Below are positions 1-6,975 of a stretch of DNA of 64,000 bases, in pieces. The stretch is from UBA5486 sp036744795 (GTDB lineage: Bacteria > Bacillota > UBA4882 > UBA10575), in the NCBI GenBank assembly GCA_036744795.1, contig DAIOHK010000001.1, positions 1-64,000 on the forward strand, written 5' to 3'. A program made the position numbers and the translations under genes. The notes beneath the pieces are model-generated. The model had not been told where the DNA came from. It did no database searches and was given only the letters and a program-made list of their open reading frames with translations. Positions within the stretch are counted from its first letter, which is position 1. Every line of letters begins with the position of its first letter.

Positions 1-92
1 AATTTGTGTCTATATTACATAATATATATTATAGGACGTTTAAACTAATGATTTTTAGCACTAAAGACATAAAATGACATATAGATTTTATA

Positions 93-113
93 AAGAATTG
101 CATAATCTAATTT
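93..113. repeat. Single arm of the AT-rich palindromic repeat family
   Basis: The motif AAGAATTGCATAATC matches the terminal arm of the fuller elements near 24.4, 53.3 and 59.5 kb. No partner arm is recognisable nearby, so this is a remnant or a single half. The rest of positions 1-197 is AT-rich non-coding sequence. Confidence 0.4.
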
Positions 114-197
114 AAAAAGTTTAACCAAATATATTGAGGGCCCTACAAGGAATTACCAATTTGCTATCTTTTAGGTTTAATTAAAAATAATGTTTGA

Positions 198-536
198 TTA
201 AGGTGCCATTCTTTGCTCAAAGTCTCTTCTTCTCAAAGTTCTGATCGAAACCTCATGTTCGCCTAGTATTTCATGAATAGATTTAAAATCGTTATGTATA
301 TTATCCAGTTTATTGTTAATACCTGTATAGTATTCGATTAAGGTAACTGTTTGTTCATATACTACATCTAATTTCTTTTCAATTTTTACCTGGCCTTGCT
401 CTAGTTTTGTTTGGCCTTCCTTAAGTTTTTCCTGACCTACTTCAAGCCTTGTTTGACCTTCTTTTAAACCACTTATTTCACTTTTTATTTCACACAATTC
501 GTTAAGAACTATTTCTTGAAATTTTTCGTTGGTCAT
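198..536 (-). CDS. Coiled-coil heptad-repeat protein of unknown function
   Basis: The product has 112 residues. The ATG follows a strong GGAGG seven bases upstream. Residues about 24-58 are near-perfect seven-residue repeats of the form LKEGQTR, LEVGQEK, LKEGQTK, LEQGQVK, with hydrophobic and charged residues in register, so a coiled coil is expected. The C-terminal third is also helical and ends in a basic RTLRRRD segment. There is no signal peptide, membrane segment or catalytic motif. Proteins with such GQ-containing heptads are common in Firmicutes and often carry no assigned role. The gene stands alone, 294 bases from yneA and on the same strand. I do not recognise a specific family and assign no function; that it is coding is supported by the start site and the regular protein repeat. 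Confidence 0.7.
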   Translation of the reverse strand: MTNEKFQEIVLNELCEIKSEISGLKEGQTRLEVGQEKLKEGQTKLEQGQVKIEKKLDVVYEQTVTLIEYYTGINNKLDNIHNDFKSIHEILGEHEVSIRTLRRRDFEQRMAP

Positions 537-829
537 AATAACTCCTCCCTTCGTTATATTTTATTTTATCAAATTCGTATTTAAAATACCATATTTATTC
601 AAAAACGGTAGGTCATCCCCCACTCCAGCTTTGCTAGAGCAGTTGAAAAAATGAAAATATGTCACTTGCCTCAAATTTAGCCTTCTCGAAGAAACTTCTG
701 ACCTGTTTAAGTATAGAATAATGATTGAAGTAGGAGTATTTTATAAGCCCATAGCTTTGGTAGAGCTTTGATTAAAAATTTTTCATGGAAAGACTAATTG
801 ACTTAGACTCATAACATGTTTAATACAGC
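537..829. other. Intergenic stretch with a degenerate hairpin
   Basis: No coding signal is seen. Around 612-640 there is a CCCCCAC and CCAGCTTTGCTAGAGC hairpin-like sequence. It weakly resembles, in inverted orientation, part of the repeat array at 37.36 kb. Nothing else is identifiable. Confidence 0.35.
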
Positions 830-1156
830 TTATTCAGGTAATCTTAGTATTTGACCAGGATAAATTACTGAGGCTTTAAGATTATTGAAGTTTTTTATTT
901 CAACCACTTGTTTTCTAGGATCCGTATGGGGAAAATACTCTAAGGCTATCTCCCAAAGAGTGTCCCCTTTTTTAATCATAATTTGTTTAATAATATCTGA
1001 TTTACCCTGGCTTTGCTTGGCTGTAAAATAGAAAACCGATAGAATAACAAGGATTAACATCATTAGCATCGCAAGGTTTGAAAGGCCCTTTCGAGGATTC
1101 CAGCGCCAACTTCGTTTATACTGCAAGTACCTTACCTGCCCTGTATTACCTTCCAT
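830..1156 (-). CDS. yneA: YneA-like SOS cell division suppressor (LysM)
   Basis: YneA of Bacillus is made after DNA damage and delays septation until repair is finished. This 108-residue protein has the same build: a basic N-terminal segment, one membrane helix at about residues 27-46, and a C-terminal LysM domain (motif IKKGDTLWEIA, ending YPGQILRLPE) that would bind peptidoglycan outside the membrane. I chose the ATG at 1156, eight bases after AGGAG; an in-frame GTG lies three codons earlier. The gene is divergent from lexA and its promoter carries LexA boxes, as in Bacillus. Sequence similarity within the YneA family is generally low, so the name rests on architecture, gene order and SOS control together. 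Confidence 0.82.
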   Translation of the reverse strand: MEGNTGQVRYLQYKRSWRWNPRKGLSNLAMLMMLILVILSVFYFTAKQSQGKSDIIKQIMIKKGDTLWEIALEYFPHTDPRKQVVEIKNFNNLKASVIYPGQILRLPE

Positions 1157-1194
1157 TTCTCTCACTCCTAAACTAAAAGCTTTCGTTTTTACCC

Positions 1195-1206
1195 AAACAT
1201 ATGTTC
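1195..1206. promoter_or_regulatory. LexA (SOS) box, proximal to yneA
   Basis: AAACATATGTTC is one base from the Gram-positive consensus GAAC-N4-GTTC. It lies just downstream of the yneA -10 element, where bound LexA would block transcription. Confidence 0.8.
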
Positions 1207-1214
1207 TTAATTTA

Positions 1215-1244
1215 ATTTTAACACGAACATATGTTTGCTGTCAA
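1215..1244 (-). promoter_or_regulatory. yneA promoter
   Basis: On the minus strand TTGACA (1244-1239) and TAAAAT (1220-1215) are separated by 18 bases. The second LexA box lies inside this spacer, so LexA binding and polymerase binding should exclude each other. Confidence 0.75.
1225..1236. promoter_or_regulatory. LexA (SOS) box in the yneA promoter spacer
   Basis: GAACATATGTTT is flanked by C and G, giving the extended form CGAAC...GTTTG. It is near-palindromic and a single base from consensus. Confidence 0.85.
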
Positions 1245-1249
1245 GAATC

Positions 1250-1261
1250 GAACAACTGTTT
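1250..1261. promoter_or_regulatory. LexA (SOS) box at the lexA promoter
   Basis: GAACAACTGTTT fits GAAC-N4-GTTC with one mismatch and overlaps the lexA -35 element, consistent with autoregulation. Confidence 0.75.
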
Positions 1262-1288
1262 GCAAAGATTATTAAATTATGATATACT
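1260..1288 (+). promoter_or_regulatory. lexA promoter
   Basis: TTGCAA (1260-1265) and TATACT (1283-1288) are spaced by 17 bases. The -35 element touches the third LexA box. Confidence 0.6.
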
Positions 1289-1374
1289 TTAATTGACATT
1301 TTATCATTAATAATATTAATTATATGAAGAAAATTCTTCAATATGCTCTATTTCTAGAAAAAGGGGGCCCTCAA

Positions 1375-1992
1375 ATGGAAGAGCTCACTCAAAGGCAGCA
1401 AGAAATTTTAGAATTTATTGTTCAAGAAATACAAAGAAAGGGGTATCCTCCATCAGTTAGGGAGATTGGGGAAGCCGTTGGTTTAAGTTCTAGTTCCTCA
1501 GTCCATGCTCAACTTGAGAAACTTCAAGAACTTGGTTATATTAGAAAAGACCCTACCAAACCACGGGCAATTGAAGTTCTTAAGCTTTCGGATTATGTTG
1601 ATATCTCACTACCCGAGGTTATTCCTGTCCCCATTGTTGGTAGAGTAACTGCTGGTGAACCGATTTTAGCTGTAGAAAATATTGAAGAGTATTACCCTCT
1701 TCCTAGAGACTTCTCTCATGATAAAGAAGTTTTTATGCTAAAAGTCAGAGGAGACAGTATGATTGATGCCGGTATCTTCAATAATGATCTGGTAGTTGTA
1801 CAGAAGACTACTACTGCTGATAATGGAGAGATCATCGTTGCTTTACTAGACGATGGTGAAGCTACCGTAAAGCGCTTTTATAAAGAAACCGAACAATATA
1901 GATTACAGCCTGAAAACCCCCGTTATAATCCTATTTTCACTAAAAACTTGGCTATTTTGGGAAAGGTGATTGGATTAATCCGCAAATTTTAA
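1375..1992 (+). CDS. lexA: LexA repressor / autoprotease
   Basis: LexA represses the SOS regulon and cleaves itself when RecA filaments form. The 205-residue product has an N-terminal winged helix-turn-helix (about residues 1-65, with PPSVREIGEAVGLSS as the recognition region) and a C-terminal S24 peptidase domain. The scissile bond is Ala93-Gly94 in RVTAGEP; the catalytic dyad is Ser128 in GDSM and Lys166 in ATVKRF. I chose the ATG at 1375 because AAAGGGGG lies just upstream and the N-terminus then matches the family (MEELTQRQQEIL); an upstream in-frame ATG at 1324 would add 17 residues and has no ribosome binding site. It is divergent from yneA, with three LexA boxes between them, and is followed by a strong terminator. 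Confidence 0.97.
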   Translation: MEELTQRQQEILEFIVQEIQRKGYPPSVREIGEAVGLSSSSSVHAQLEKLQELGYIRKDPTKPRAIEVLKLSDYVDISLPEVIPVPIVGRVTAGEPILAVENIEEYYPLPRDFSHDKEVFMLKVRGDSMIDAGIFNNDLVVVQKTTTADNGEIIVALLDDGEATVKRFYKETEQYRLQPENPRYNPIFTKNLAILGKVIGLIRKF

Positions 1993-2007
1993 TTCAGATG
2001 TACATTG

Positions 2008-2035
2008 AAAAAAGCCTGCAATTGCAGGCTTTTTT
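2008..2035 (+). terminator. lexA terminator, possibly bidirectional
   Basis: GCCTGCA and TGCAGGC form a GC-rich stem flanked by A6 on the left and T6 on the right, so it can act for lexA and perhaps for the convergent CAP gene. Confidence 0.9.
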
Positions 2036-2100
2036 CGTTTTTAGAGGGGAAGGCGGTGCAGCTTCCCCTTACGAAAAGGCAGTCATCTTTATTTATTTTT

Positions 2101-2835
2101 TTATTTTCCGATAAATAATTGCGTGAACATATTTCCGTAGGGACCACCATTTGCCACTCCTACTCCAAAGTAATTAAACCTTGAATTTAAGATATTGGCA
2201 CGATGGCCTGAGCTAGCCATTAACATTGAATGAGCCGATTCAACCGACCCTGCTCCTGCCAGATTTTCGCCGGCAGTATAATAATTAACTCCGGCTTGTT
2301 TTAACATATTAAAAGGCGAACCATAGGTTGGTGAAGTATGGCCAAAGTAATTTTTATCAATCATATCCTGGCTCTTCTTTCTGGCTAGATTTACTAAGGT
2401 ATTGTCCACTTTCATCTGTTGCAAACCAGCCTTTGTTCTTTCCTGGTTCACTAAAGTTACCATCTTCTGCTCCATAGAGGTTAAACCTTTACTAGGAGCA
2501 GTTGTTGATGGAGATGGAACTGGAACTGAAGGTTCCGTAGGTTTCGGAACCGGGGTACTAGATTTCGGAGGTACATAATAACTTTGTTTGTTGCTATAAC
2601 GGCTGGTGTAATTAAAGTACGTGGAGTTGTTCGACTGATACTTCGTTGAGTAGCTCCCCGAATAATAATAGTACATACTCCCACTACCAGAAGAATAACC
2701 GCTTGTTGGCGGAGTATAATAAGATCCTGAAGAATAATTTGAACCACCGTAATAAGAAACAGCCATTGCTGGAAGTAGTACCAAAAACACAAGTGTAAAT
2801 GCTAGGATTAAACTACTAACGAATCGGGCACGCAT
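2101..2835 (-). CDS. Secreted CAP-domain (SCP/PR1-like, YkwD-type) protein
   Basis: The 244-residue protein starts with a signal peptide (basic MRARF, then a hydrophobic stretch ending near AMA). A tyrosine/serine-rich low-complexity region follows (about residues 28-85), then a proline-rich linker (about 90-115) and a C-terminal CAP domain of about 120 residues. The CAP domain shows the family signature motifs LVNQERTKAGL, YFGHTSP, AGENLA, SGHRANIL and FGVGVA. CAP proteins of the YkwD type are found on the surface or spore of many Firmicutes; their biochemical role is mostly unknown. I chose the ATG at 2835, preceded by GAAGGGAGAAG, over an in-frame TTG 18 bases earlier. A structured leader with a ten-codon ORF lies upstream. 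Confidence 0.9.
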   Translation of the reverse strand: MRARFVSSLILAFTLVFLVLLPAMAVSYYGGSNYSSGSYYTPPTSGYSSGSGSMYYYYSGSYSTKYQSNNSTYFNYTSRYSNKQSYYVPPKSSTPVPKPTEPSVPVPSPSTTAPSKGLTSMEQKMVTLVNQERTKAGLQQMKVDNTLVNLARKKSQDMIDKNYFGHTSPTYGSPFNMLKQAGVNYYTAGENLAGAGSVESAHSMLMASSGHRANILNSRFNYFGVGVANGGPYGNMFTQLFIGK

Positions 2836-2896
2836 CGAATCTTCTCCCTTCAAAACTGCCCTGTTCGTTTAGGTTGTTGCTGCAACGATTTTTGGA

Positions 2897-2929
2897 TCAA
2901 TTACCATAAAACCGGTGGTTGTCCGCCAC
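2897..2929 (-). CDS. Ten-codon leader ORF upstream of the CAP gene
   Basis: A GTG start at 2929 follows AGGAGGTGA, a perfect nine-base complement to the 16S rRNA tail, four bases after AGGAGG. It encodes VADNHRFYGN (Val read as Met) and stops at TGA, 61 bases before the CAP start. Several short inverted repeats surround it (GTGG/CCAC, AACC/GGTT, GTTGC/GCAAC). This resembles a translated leader that could control the CAP gene, but I know no described peptide with this sequence. It could also be a chance ORF within a structured leader. Confidence 0.45.
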   Translation of the reverse strand: MADNHRFYGN

Positions 2930-3012
2930 TTCACCTCCTACTATACATTTAAACCGCAACCACTTCGGTGCTTAACTTATTCCTTATCTATTTAAAGACT
3001 CCTTTATGTAAA

Positions 3013-3043
3013 TAAATACAGCCCTGGAAATCCAGGGCTGTAT
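3013..3043 (-). terminator. Terminator of the LuxR-type regulator gene
   Basis: A 12-base-pair stem (ATACAGCCCTGG with CCAGGGCTGTAT, loop AAAT) lies 32 bases past the gene end and is followed on the minus strand by TTATTTA. Confidence 0.8.
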
Positions 3044-3074
3044 AAAATCTAGACAAACAATCTAAAGTAATTAT

Positions 3075-3320
3075 TTATAGTTCATCAAGGTTGATGATAC
3101 CCTCTTTAAGTGCAAAAAGTGCAATTTGGGTTCTGTTTTTTAGACCTAGTTTTTTTCTAATACTCGTAACATAGTTTTTTGCAGTCTTTTCACTTATAAA
3201 TAAAGTATTGCCAATCTCCCGATTATCTTTCCCTTGAGCCACCAATGGCAATATCTCCCTTTCTCTAGGGCTTAGCTGCTCAAGGAGATTGGGTCGATGT
3301 GTATTCGGTAATTGGGCCAT
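3075..3320 (-). CDS. Stand-alone LuxR/GerE-type DNA-binding regulator
   Basis: The 81-residue protein is almost entirely one LuxR-type helix-turn-helix domain: LSPREREILPLVAQGKDNREI forms the first helices, and FISEKTAKNYVTSIRKKLG is the recognition region. There is no receiver or sensory domain. The size and layout match GerE, the 74-residue late mother-cell regulator of spore coat genes in Bacillus, and other solo HTH regulators. The start at 3320 has GAGGAGGGCAG directly upstream. It is not part of an obvious operon: a terminator follows and 150 bases separate it from the NADH module. GerE is the closest described type by size, but I cannot tell it from unrelated solo LuxR-type regulators without comparison. 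Confidence 0.85.
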   Translation of the reverse strand: MAQLPNTHRPNLLEQLSPREREILPLVAQGKDNREIGNTLFISEKTAKNYVTSIRKKLGLKNRTQIALFALKEGIINLDEL

Positions 3321-3471
3321 CTGCCCTCCTCCTCTCCATTCCGTCTAGTCTATTCAACCGGAGACGGAGACGGTATTTCTGGTACATGATATGACTAGCA
3401 AGGCGAGGAGGTGAAAAAGATAAGATGCTAAAAGTTTCTTATCCTTTCCTAATCAAATTATTATTTTAATC

Positions 3472-5265
3472 TTATTTTAGATTAATCGCATTAAACGGAC
3501 ATTTTTCTAGGCATTTGCCACATTTAACACAGAGAGACTGGTTAATTTTATAAGTTTTCTTTGGTTCTCCACTAATAGCTTTTTCTGGACAATTCCTAGC
3601 ACAAAGCCCGCATCCTTTACAAGCTTCAAGGGAGATGTTGTATTGCATTAAAGCCTGACAAACCTTTGCCGGACACTTTTTATCTCTGATATGAGCCAAA
3701 TACTCATCACGGAAATTTTTAATCGTGCTTAAGACTGGATTAGGAGCTGATTGTCCTAAACCACAAAGAGCAGTAGCTTTAATATTTTTAGCTAACTCTT
3801 CCAAAAGATCAATATCTTCCTCTTCACCTTCACCTCTGGTTATCCTTGTCAAGATTTCTAACATTCGTTTAGTTCCAATGCGGCATGGTGTACATTTTCC
3901 ACAAGATTCATCCTGCGTAAACTCAAGAAAGAAACGGGCGACATCCACCATGCAGTTATCTTCATCCATGACAATTAAACCACCGGAACCCATCATCGAG
4001 CCCACAGCAACTAAAGATTCATAATCCATTGGTAAATCCAAATCTTTCTCGGTTAAACAACCACCGGAGGGGCCGCCGGTTTGGGCAGCTTTAAATCTTT
4101 TTCCCTTTGGAATTCCCCCACCCAAATCAAAGATGATTTCCCGGAGGGTTGTACCCATCGGCACTTCAACTAAACCAGTATTATGAACTTTCCCTGCCAA
4201 AGCAAAGACCTTAGTTCCCTTGCTTTTTTCTGTGCCAATTTTAGTAAACCATTCAATACCGTTTTGGAAGATAGCAGGGATATTTGCAAATGTTTCTACA
4301 TTATTAATTAATGTAGGCTTGCCCCATAAGCCATGGACAGCAGGAAATGGCGGTTTGGGACGAGGCTCTCCTCTTTGACCTTCGATTGAAGCAATAAGGG
4401 CAGTCTCTTCACCACAAACAAATGCTCCCGCTCCAACCCTAATCTCTAAATCAAAAGAGAAACCAGAACCCAAAATATTATCACCCAACATGCCAAATTC
4501 ACGAGCTTTTTCAATAGCGAGACTTAATCTTTCAACTGCTAGTGGATATTCAGCTCGAACATAAACATAACCTTGATGAGCACCGATTGCGTAAGCACCA
4601 ATTGTCATTGCCTCAATCACTGAATGGGGATCGCCTTCCAAAACACTTCGATCCATAAACGCACCAGGATCTCCTTCATCTGCATTACAGACTACGTATT
4701 TTATATCACCAGGAGCCTTTCTTGCAAACTCCCATTTTAGGCCCGTCGGGAACCCGGCTCCTCCTCTACCCCGTAATCCTGATTTTTTCAGTTCCTCAAT
4801 AACCTGTTCCGGAGTATATTTTGATAAAATCTTACCAAGTGAGGAATAGCCTCCTTTGGCAATATATTCTTCAATTACTTGAGGATCAATAAGTCCAACA
4901 TTTCTTAAGGCTATTCTTTTCTGCCGTTTAAAGAATTCTATATCATTATATAAAGGGACTTTTTCATTGAAAGCCGGATGTTGATAATGTAATCGTTCAA
5001 CTAATTTCCCGTTAATGATGTGTTCTTCTATTATTTCTTTAACATCATCAACAGATACTTTCTGATAAAAGACTCCTTCTGGATAAATAACTATTACCGG
5101 TCCTAAATCACAGGTACCAATACAACCTGTTTCTATGACCTTTACTTCATTTTCTAAATTACGAGCCTTTAATTCCGAACGAAACTGCGTTAATACCGCT
5201 TTACAACCTGAAGAGATACAACCAGCTCCACCACAAATTAAAACCTGAAATCGGAATGTCTCCAT
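3472..5265 (-). CDS. NADH-binding NuoF/HndC-type subunit (FMN, Fe-S)
   Basis: This 597-residue flavo-iron-sulfur protein matches HndC/HydB/NuoF-like subunits. In such complexes it takes electrons from, or gives them to, NAD(P)H and links them to ferredoxin and a hydrogenase or formate dehydrogenase. Domains in order are an N-terminal thioredoxin-like 2Fe-2S domain (CGGAGC, CIGTCDLGPV), the NADH/FMN domain (GRGGAGFPTGLKW, CNADEGDPGAFMDR), the 4Fe-4S motif ESCGKCTPCRIG, and a C-terminal two-cluster ferredoxin domain (CKGCGLCARNCP, CVKCGKCLEKCP). All cluster cysteines appear present. I preferred the ATG at 5265, six bases after AAGGGA, to the one two codons earlier. The partner NuoE-like gene is upstream, but no catalytic hydrogenase subunit follows. 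Confidence 0.9.
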   Translation of the reverse strand: METFRFQVLICGGAGCISSGCKAVLTQFRSELKARNLENEVKVIETGCIGTCDLGPVIVIYPEGVFYQKVSVDDVKEIIEEHIINGKLVERLHYQHPAFNEKVPLYNDIEFFKRQKRIALRNVGLIDPQVIEEYIAKGGYSSLGKILSKYTPEQVIEELKKSGLRGRGGAGFPTGLKWEFARKAPGDIKYVVCNADEGDPGAFMDRSVLEGDPHSVIEAMTIGAYAIGAHQGYVYVRAEYPLAVERLSLAIEKAREFGMLGDNILGSGFSFDLEIRVGAGAFVCGEETALIASIEGQRGEPRPKPPFPAVHGLWGKPTLINNVETFANIPAIFQNGIEWFTKIGTEKSKGTKVFALAGKVHNTGLVEVPMGTTLREIIFDLGGGIPKGKRFKAAQTGGPSGGCLTEKDLDLPMDYESLVAVGSMMGSGGLIVMDEDNCMVDVARFFLEFTQDESCGKCTPCRIGTKRMLEILTRITRGEGEEEDIDLLEELAKNIKATALCGLGQSAPNPVLSTIKNFRDEYLAHIRDKKCPAKVCQALMQYNISLEACKGCGLCARNCPEKAISGEPKKTYKINQSLCVKCGKCLEKCPFNAINLK

Positions 5266-5483
5266 CTTCATTCCCTTCTTCCTTTAATATAATAGAAATT
5301 ACAATTTCCATATTCTTAAAAAACTTTCTCTATTTCAACATAAATAATAGAAAAGACGGCATTTAATCATCCTTAACTAATAGAGAAAACTAAACAAAGA
5401 AAGGGCTTCTTGTTTATTGCCGAGAGTTTGTGCCAAAATTCACAAATAAAATCATTAAAAAATGCCTAGCAAATAAATCTTTA

Positions 5484-5975
5484 TTATTCTTGATAACGAT
5501 CCAGAATCTTTGGGATCATTTCCGGAGTTAATCGACCATAAACATCTTCACCAATCGTTAATACTGGTGCCAATCCACAAGCCCCGACACATCTTGTTAC
5601 CATAAAGGAAAATAACCCATCATCGGTTGAATCACCAACTTTAATCCCCAGTTCTTTTTCAAGTGTTTCAACAATAGCAGCTGCACCTTTAACATAACAA
5701 GCAGTTCCCAAACAAACTCCAATCGTATACTTTCCTCTTGGTTTCAAAGAGAAGAACGAATAAAAAGTAACGACGCCAAAAACTTCACTAAGTGGTAAAT
5801 TTAATCCCTCAGCTACTTTGACCTGGACCTCTTTTGGTAAATACCCAAAGATCAATTGTGCTTGATGAAGAACAGGTATTAACCCTCCTGGTTTATCCTT
5901 ATACGCTTCGATTACCTTATTTAATTTTTGATACTTTTCATCCGTGGCACTTTTCTGGCAACAGGTTATTGTCAT
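5484..5975 (-). CDS. NuoE/HndA-type 2Fe-2S subunit
   Basis: The 163-residue product belongs to the 24-kDa NADH dehydrogenase subunit family. Its C-terminal thioredoxin-like half carries the 2Fe-2S ligands in CLGTACYVKGA and CVGACGLAPV; the N-terminal half is the usual helical domain (KPGGLIPVLHQAQLIFGYLP). It partners the NuoF-like protein encoded 210 bases downstream on the same strand. The ATG at 5975 is placed nine bases after GAGGAGG; an in-frame TTG overlaps that site. With only E- and F-type subunits here, the complex would need a partner encoded elsewhere, such as an iron hydrogenase or a formate dehydrogenase. The gap to the NuoF gene (5272-5483) shows no further gene. Confidence 0.9.
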   Translation of the reverse strand: MTITCCQKSATDEKYQKLNKVIEAYKDKPGGLIPVLHQAQLIFGYLPKEVQVKVAEGLNLPLSEVFGVVTFYSFFSLKPRGKYTIGVCLGTACYVKGAAAIVETLEKELGIKVGDSTDDGLFSFMVTRCVGACGLAPVLTIGEDVYGRLTPEMIPKILDRYQE

Positions 5976-6113
5976 CTTCAATTGCCTCCTCAAGAGCTTA
6001 ATACTCTAAGTTTCAGATTATCATTTTTTTTACATTGTTGCAACCTAATTTAATACAATATGTTTGTTATAAAAAAGTTAAATTACTTATCACTTCCCTT
6101 TCTTCTAACCTAT

Positions 6114-6195
6114 CTGACCTGGCGGAAATTTTAACTTAATTCGATTTTCATCCTTTCATGTTCACAGGCGGTAGCCAGCGTGAGCGACTTCCTAC
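6114..6195. repeat. GC-richer palindromic repeat, copy A
   Basis: The right arm, GCCAGCGTGAGCGACTTCC (6173-6191), matches the right arm of copies at 37.6 and 49.5 kb; the left arm (GACCTGGC at 6116) is degenerate. It sits in the 366-base gap between the NuoE-type gene and the SPOR gene, which otherwise holds only a terminator. Confidence 0.6.
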
Positions 6196-6253
6196 TAGAA
6201 TAAAGGTAAATTATTTATAAGATATATATAATTATCTCTATACATTTTCATAA

Positions 6254-6312
6254 TAAAAAAATACGACAATTCTTTTTAAAAGTCCTGCTTTTTTAAAAGA
6301 ATTGTCGTTTTC
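6254..6312 (-). terminator. Terminator of the SPOR-domain gene
   Basis: ACGACAATTCTTTT and AAAAGAATTGTCGT form a long stem; on the minus strand it is followed by ATTTTTTTATT. Confidence 0.85.
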
Positions 6313-6341
6313 AGAAACAATTAAAGTTTAATATTTTTCGC

Positions 6342-6821
6342 TCATTCTTCTTTAATATAGGCAGAAAATCCTTTATCAAGCAATTCCGTTTTTAACATTC
6401 CAGCATTGTTAGGATTAGAAAAAGCACCCACCTGTACATAACAGGGAACCCCTTTACTGACAAAAACAGGGTACCCTTGCTCCTGCAAGGTATTTGCTAC
6501 TTGCAAAGCTTCTTCCCTAGCTTGGAACGGTCCTACCTGAACTTTAAATTTAATTGAAGTTTCTGCAGGGAAAAGATCATCGTAATTATCAGAATAAAAT
6601 GAGCCCGTAGAAGTATCAAGGTCTTCCGGAAGTTTTACAGTAAGAGGTTCTTGAATTTGCTCAGTCAAACCTTGCACCGGAGACAATGGTTCATCGCTGA
6701 TCCAGTCTTTAAAAAGAGTACCAAAGATTACTCCTAAAGATATAGCAAGAAACGCAAAAAATACCAAGCCAGCAATTTTAGTTAAAACTGAAGTTACGGA
6801 TTTAAGCTTTTGATTATCCAC
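6342..6821 (-). CDS. SPOR-domain membrane protein
   Basis: The 159-residue protein has a short cytoplasmic start, one membrane helix (about residues 16-40), a linker, and a C-terminal SPOR domain (about 90-159: KVQVGPFQAREEALQVANTLQ, then VQVGAFSNPNNAGML). SPOR domains bind glycan strands lacking stem peptides and so collect at division septa or in the forespore wall. The GTG at 6821 is preferred because GGAGGGG precedes it; the ATG at 6842 lies on top of that site. It follows murA downstream in the same orientation, in keeping with a role in wall remodelling or division. No amidase domain is attached, so its exact function is open. Confidence 0.85.
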   Translation of the reverse strand: MDNQKLKSVTSVLTKIAGLVFFAFLAISLGVIFGTLFKDWISDEPLSPVQGLTEQIQEPLTVKLPEDLDTSTGSFYSDNYDDLFPAETSIKFKVQVGPFQAREEALQVANTLQEQGYPVFVSKGVPCYVQVGAFSNPNNAGMLKTELLDKGFSAYIKEE

Positions 6822-6975
6822 TATATGCCCCTCCTCAAGCATTAATAATTCTCTTTAAATGTTACTGCTTTCTCTGAAAAATATTCCTTAAACTTACTTT
6901 TTGTCGAGGGACAAATTAATATGTGTAAATTTTGGTTTTTAAAAACAATCTCATCTTTGCAATAGTTTCTCCTGA

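Noticed and set aside
2481..2792. 103-residue minus-strand ORF inside the CAP gene
   Set aside because: Out-of-frame shadow of the low-complexity Tyr/Ser region.
2897..2929. Class IIa bacteriocin fragment (YGN motif)
   Set aside because: Only three residues match and the peptide is ten residues long; coincidence.
2836..2990. Cyclic di-AMP (ydaO) riboswitch upstream of the CAP gene
   Set aside because: Fragments such as CGAACAGGGCAG recall the family, but the conserved GGGGTGAAT and GTCAGCTAAC blocks are missing. Reported instead as an unassigned structured leader.
3425..3469. Plus-strand 14-residue ORF after AGGAGGTG
   Set aside because: Very short, no neighbouring plus-strand transcript, and no promoter; not supported.
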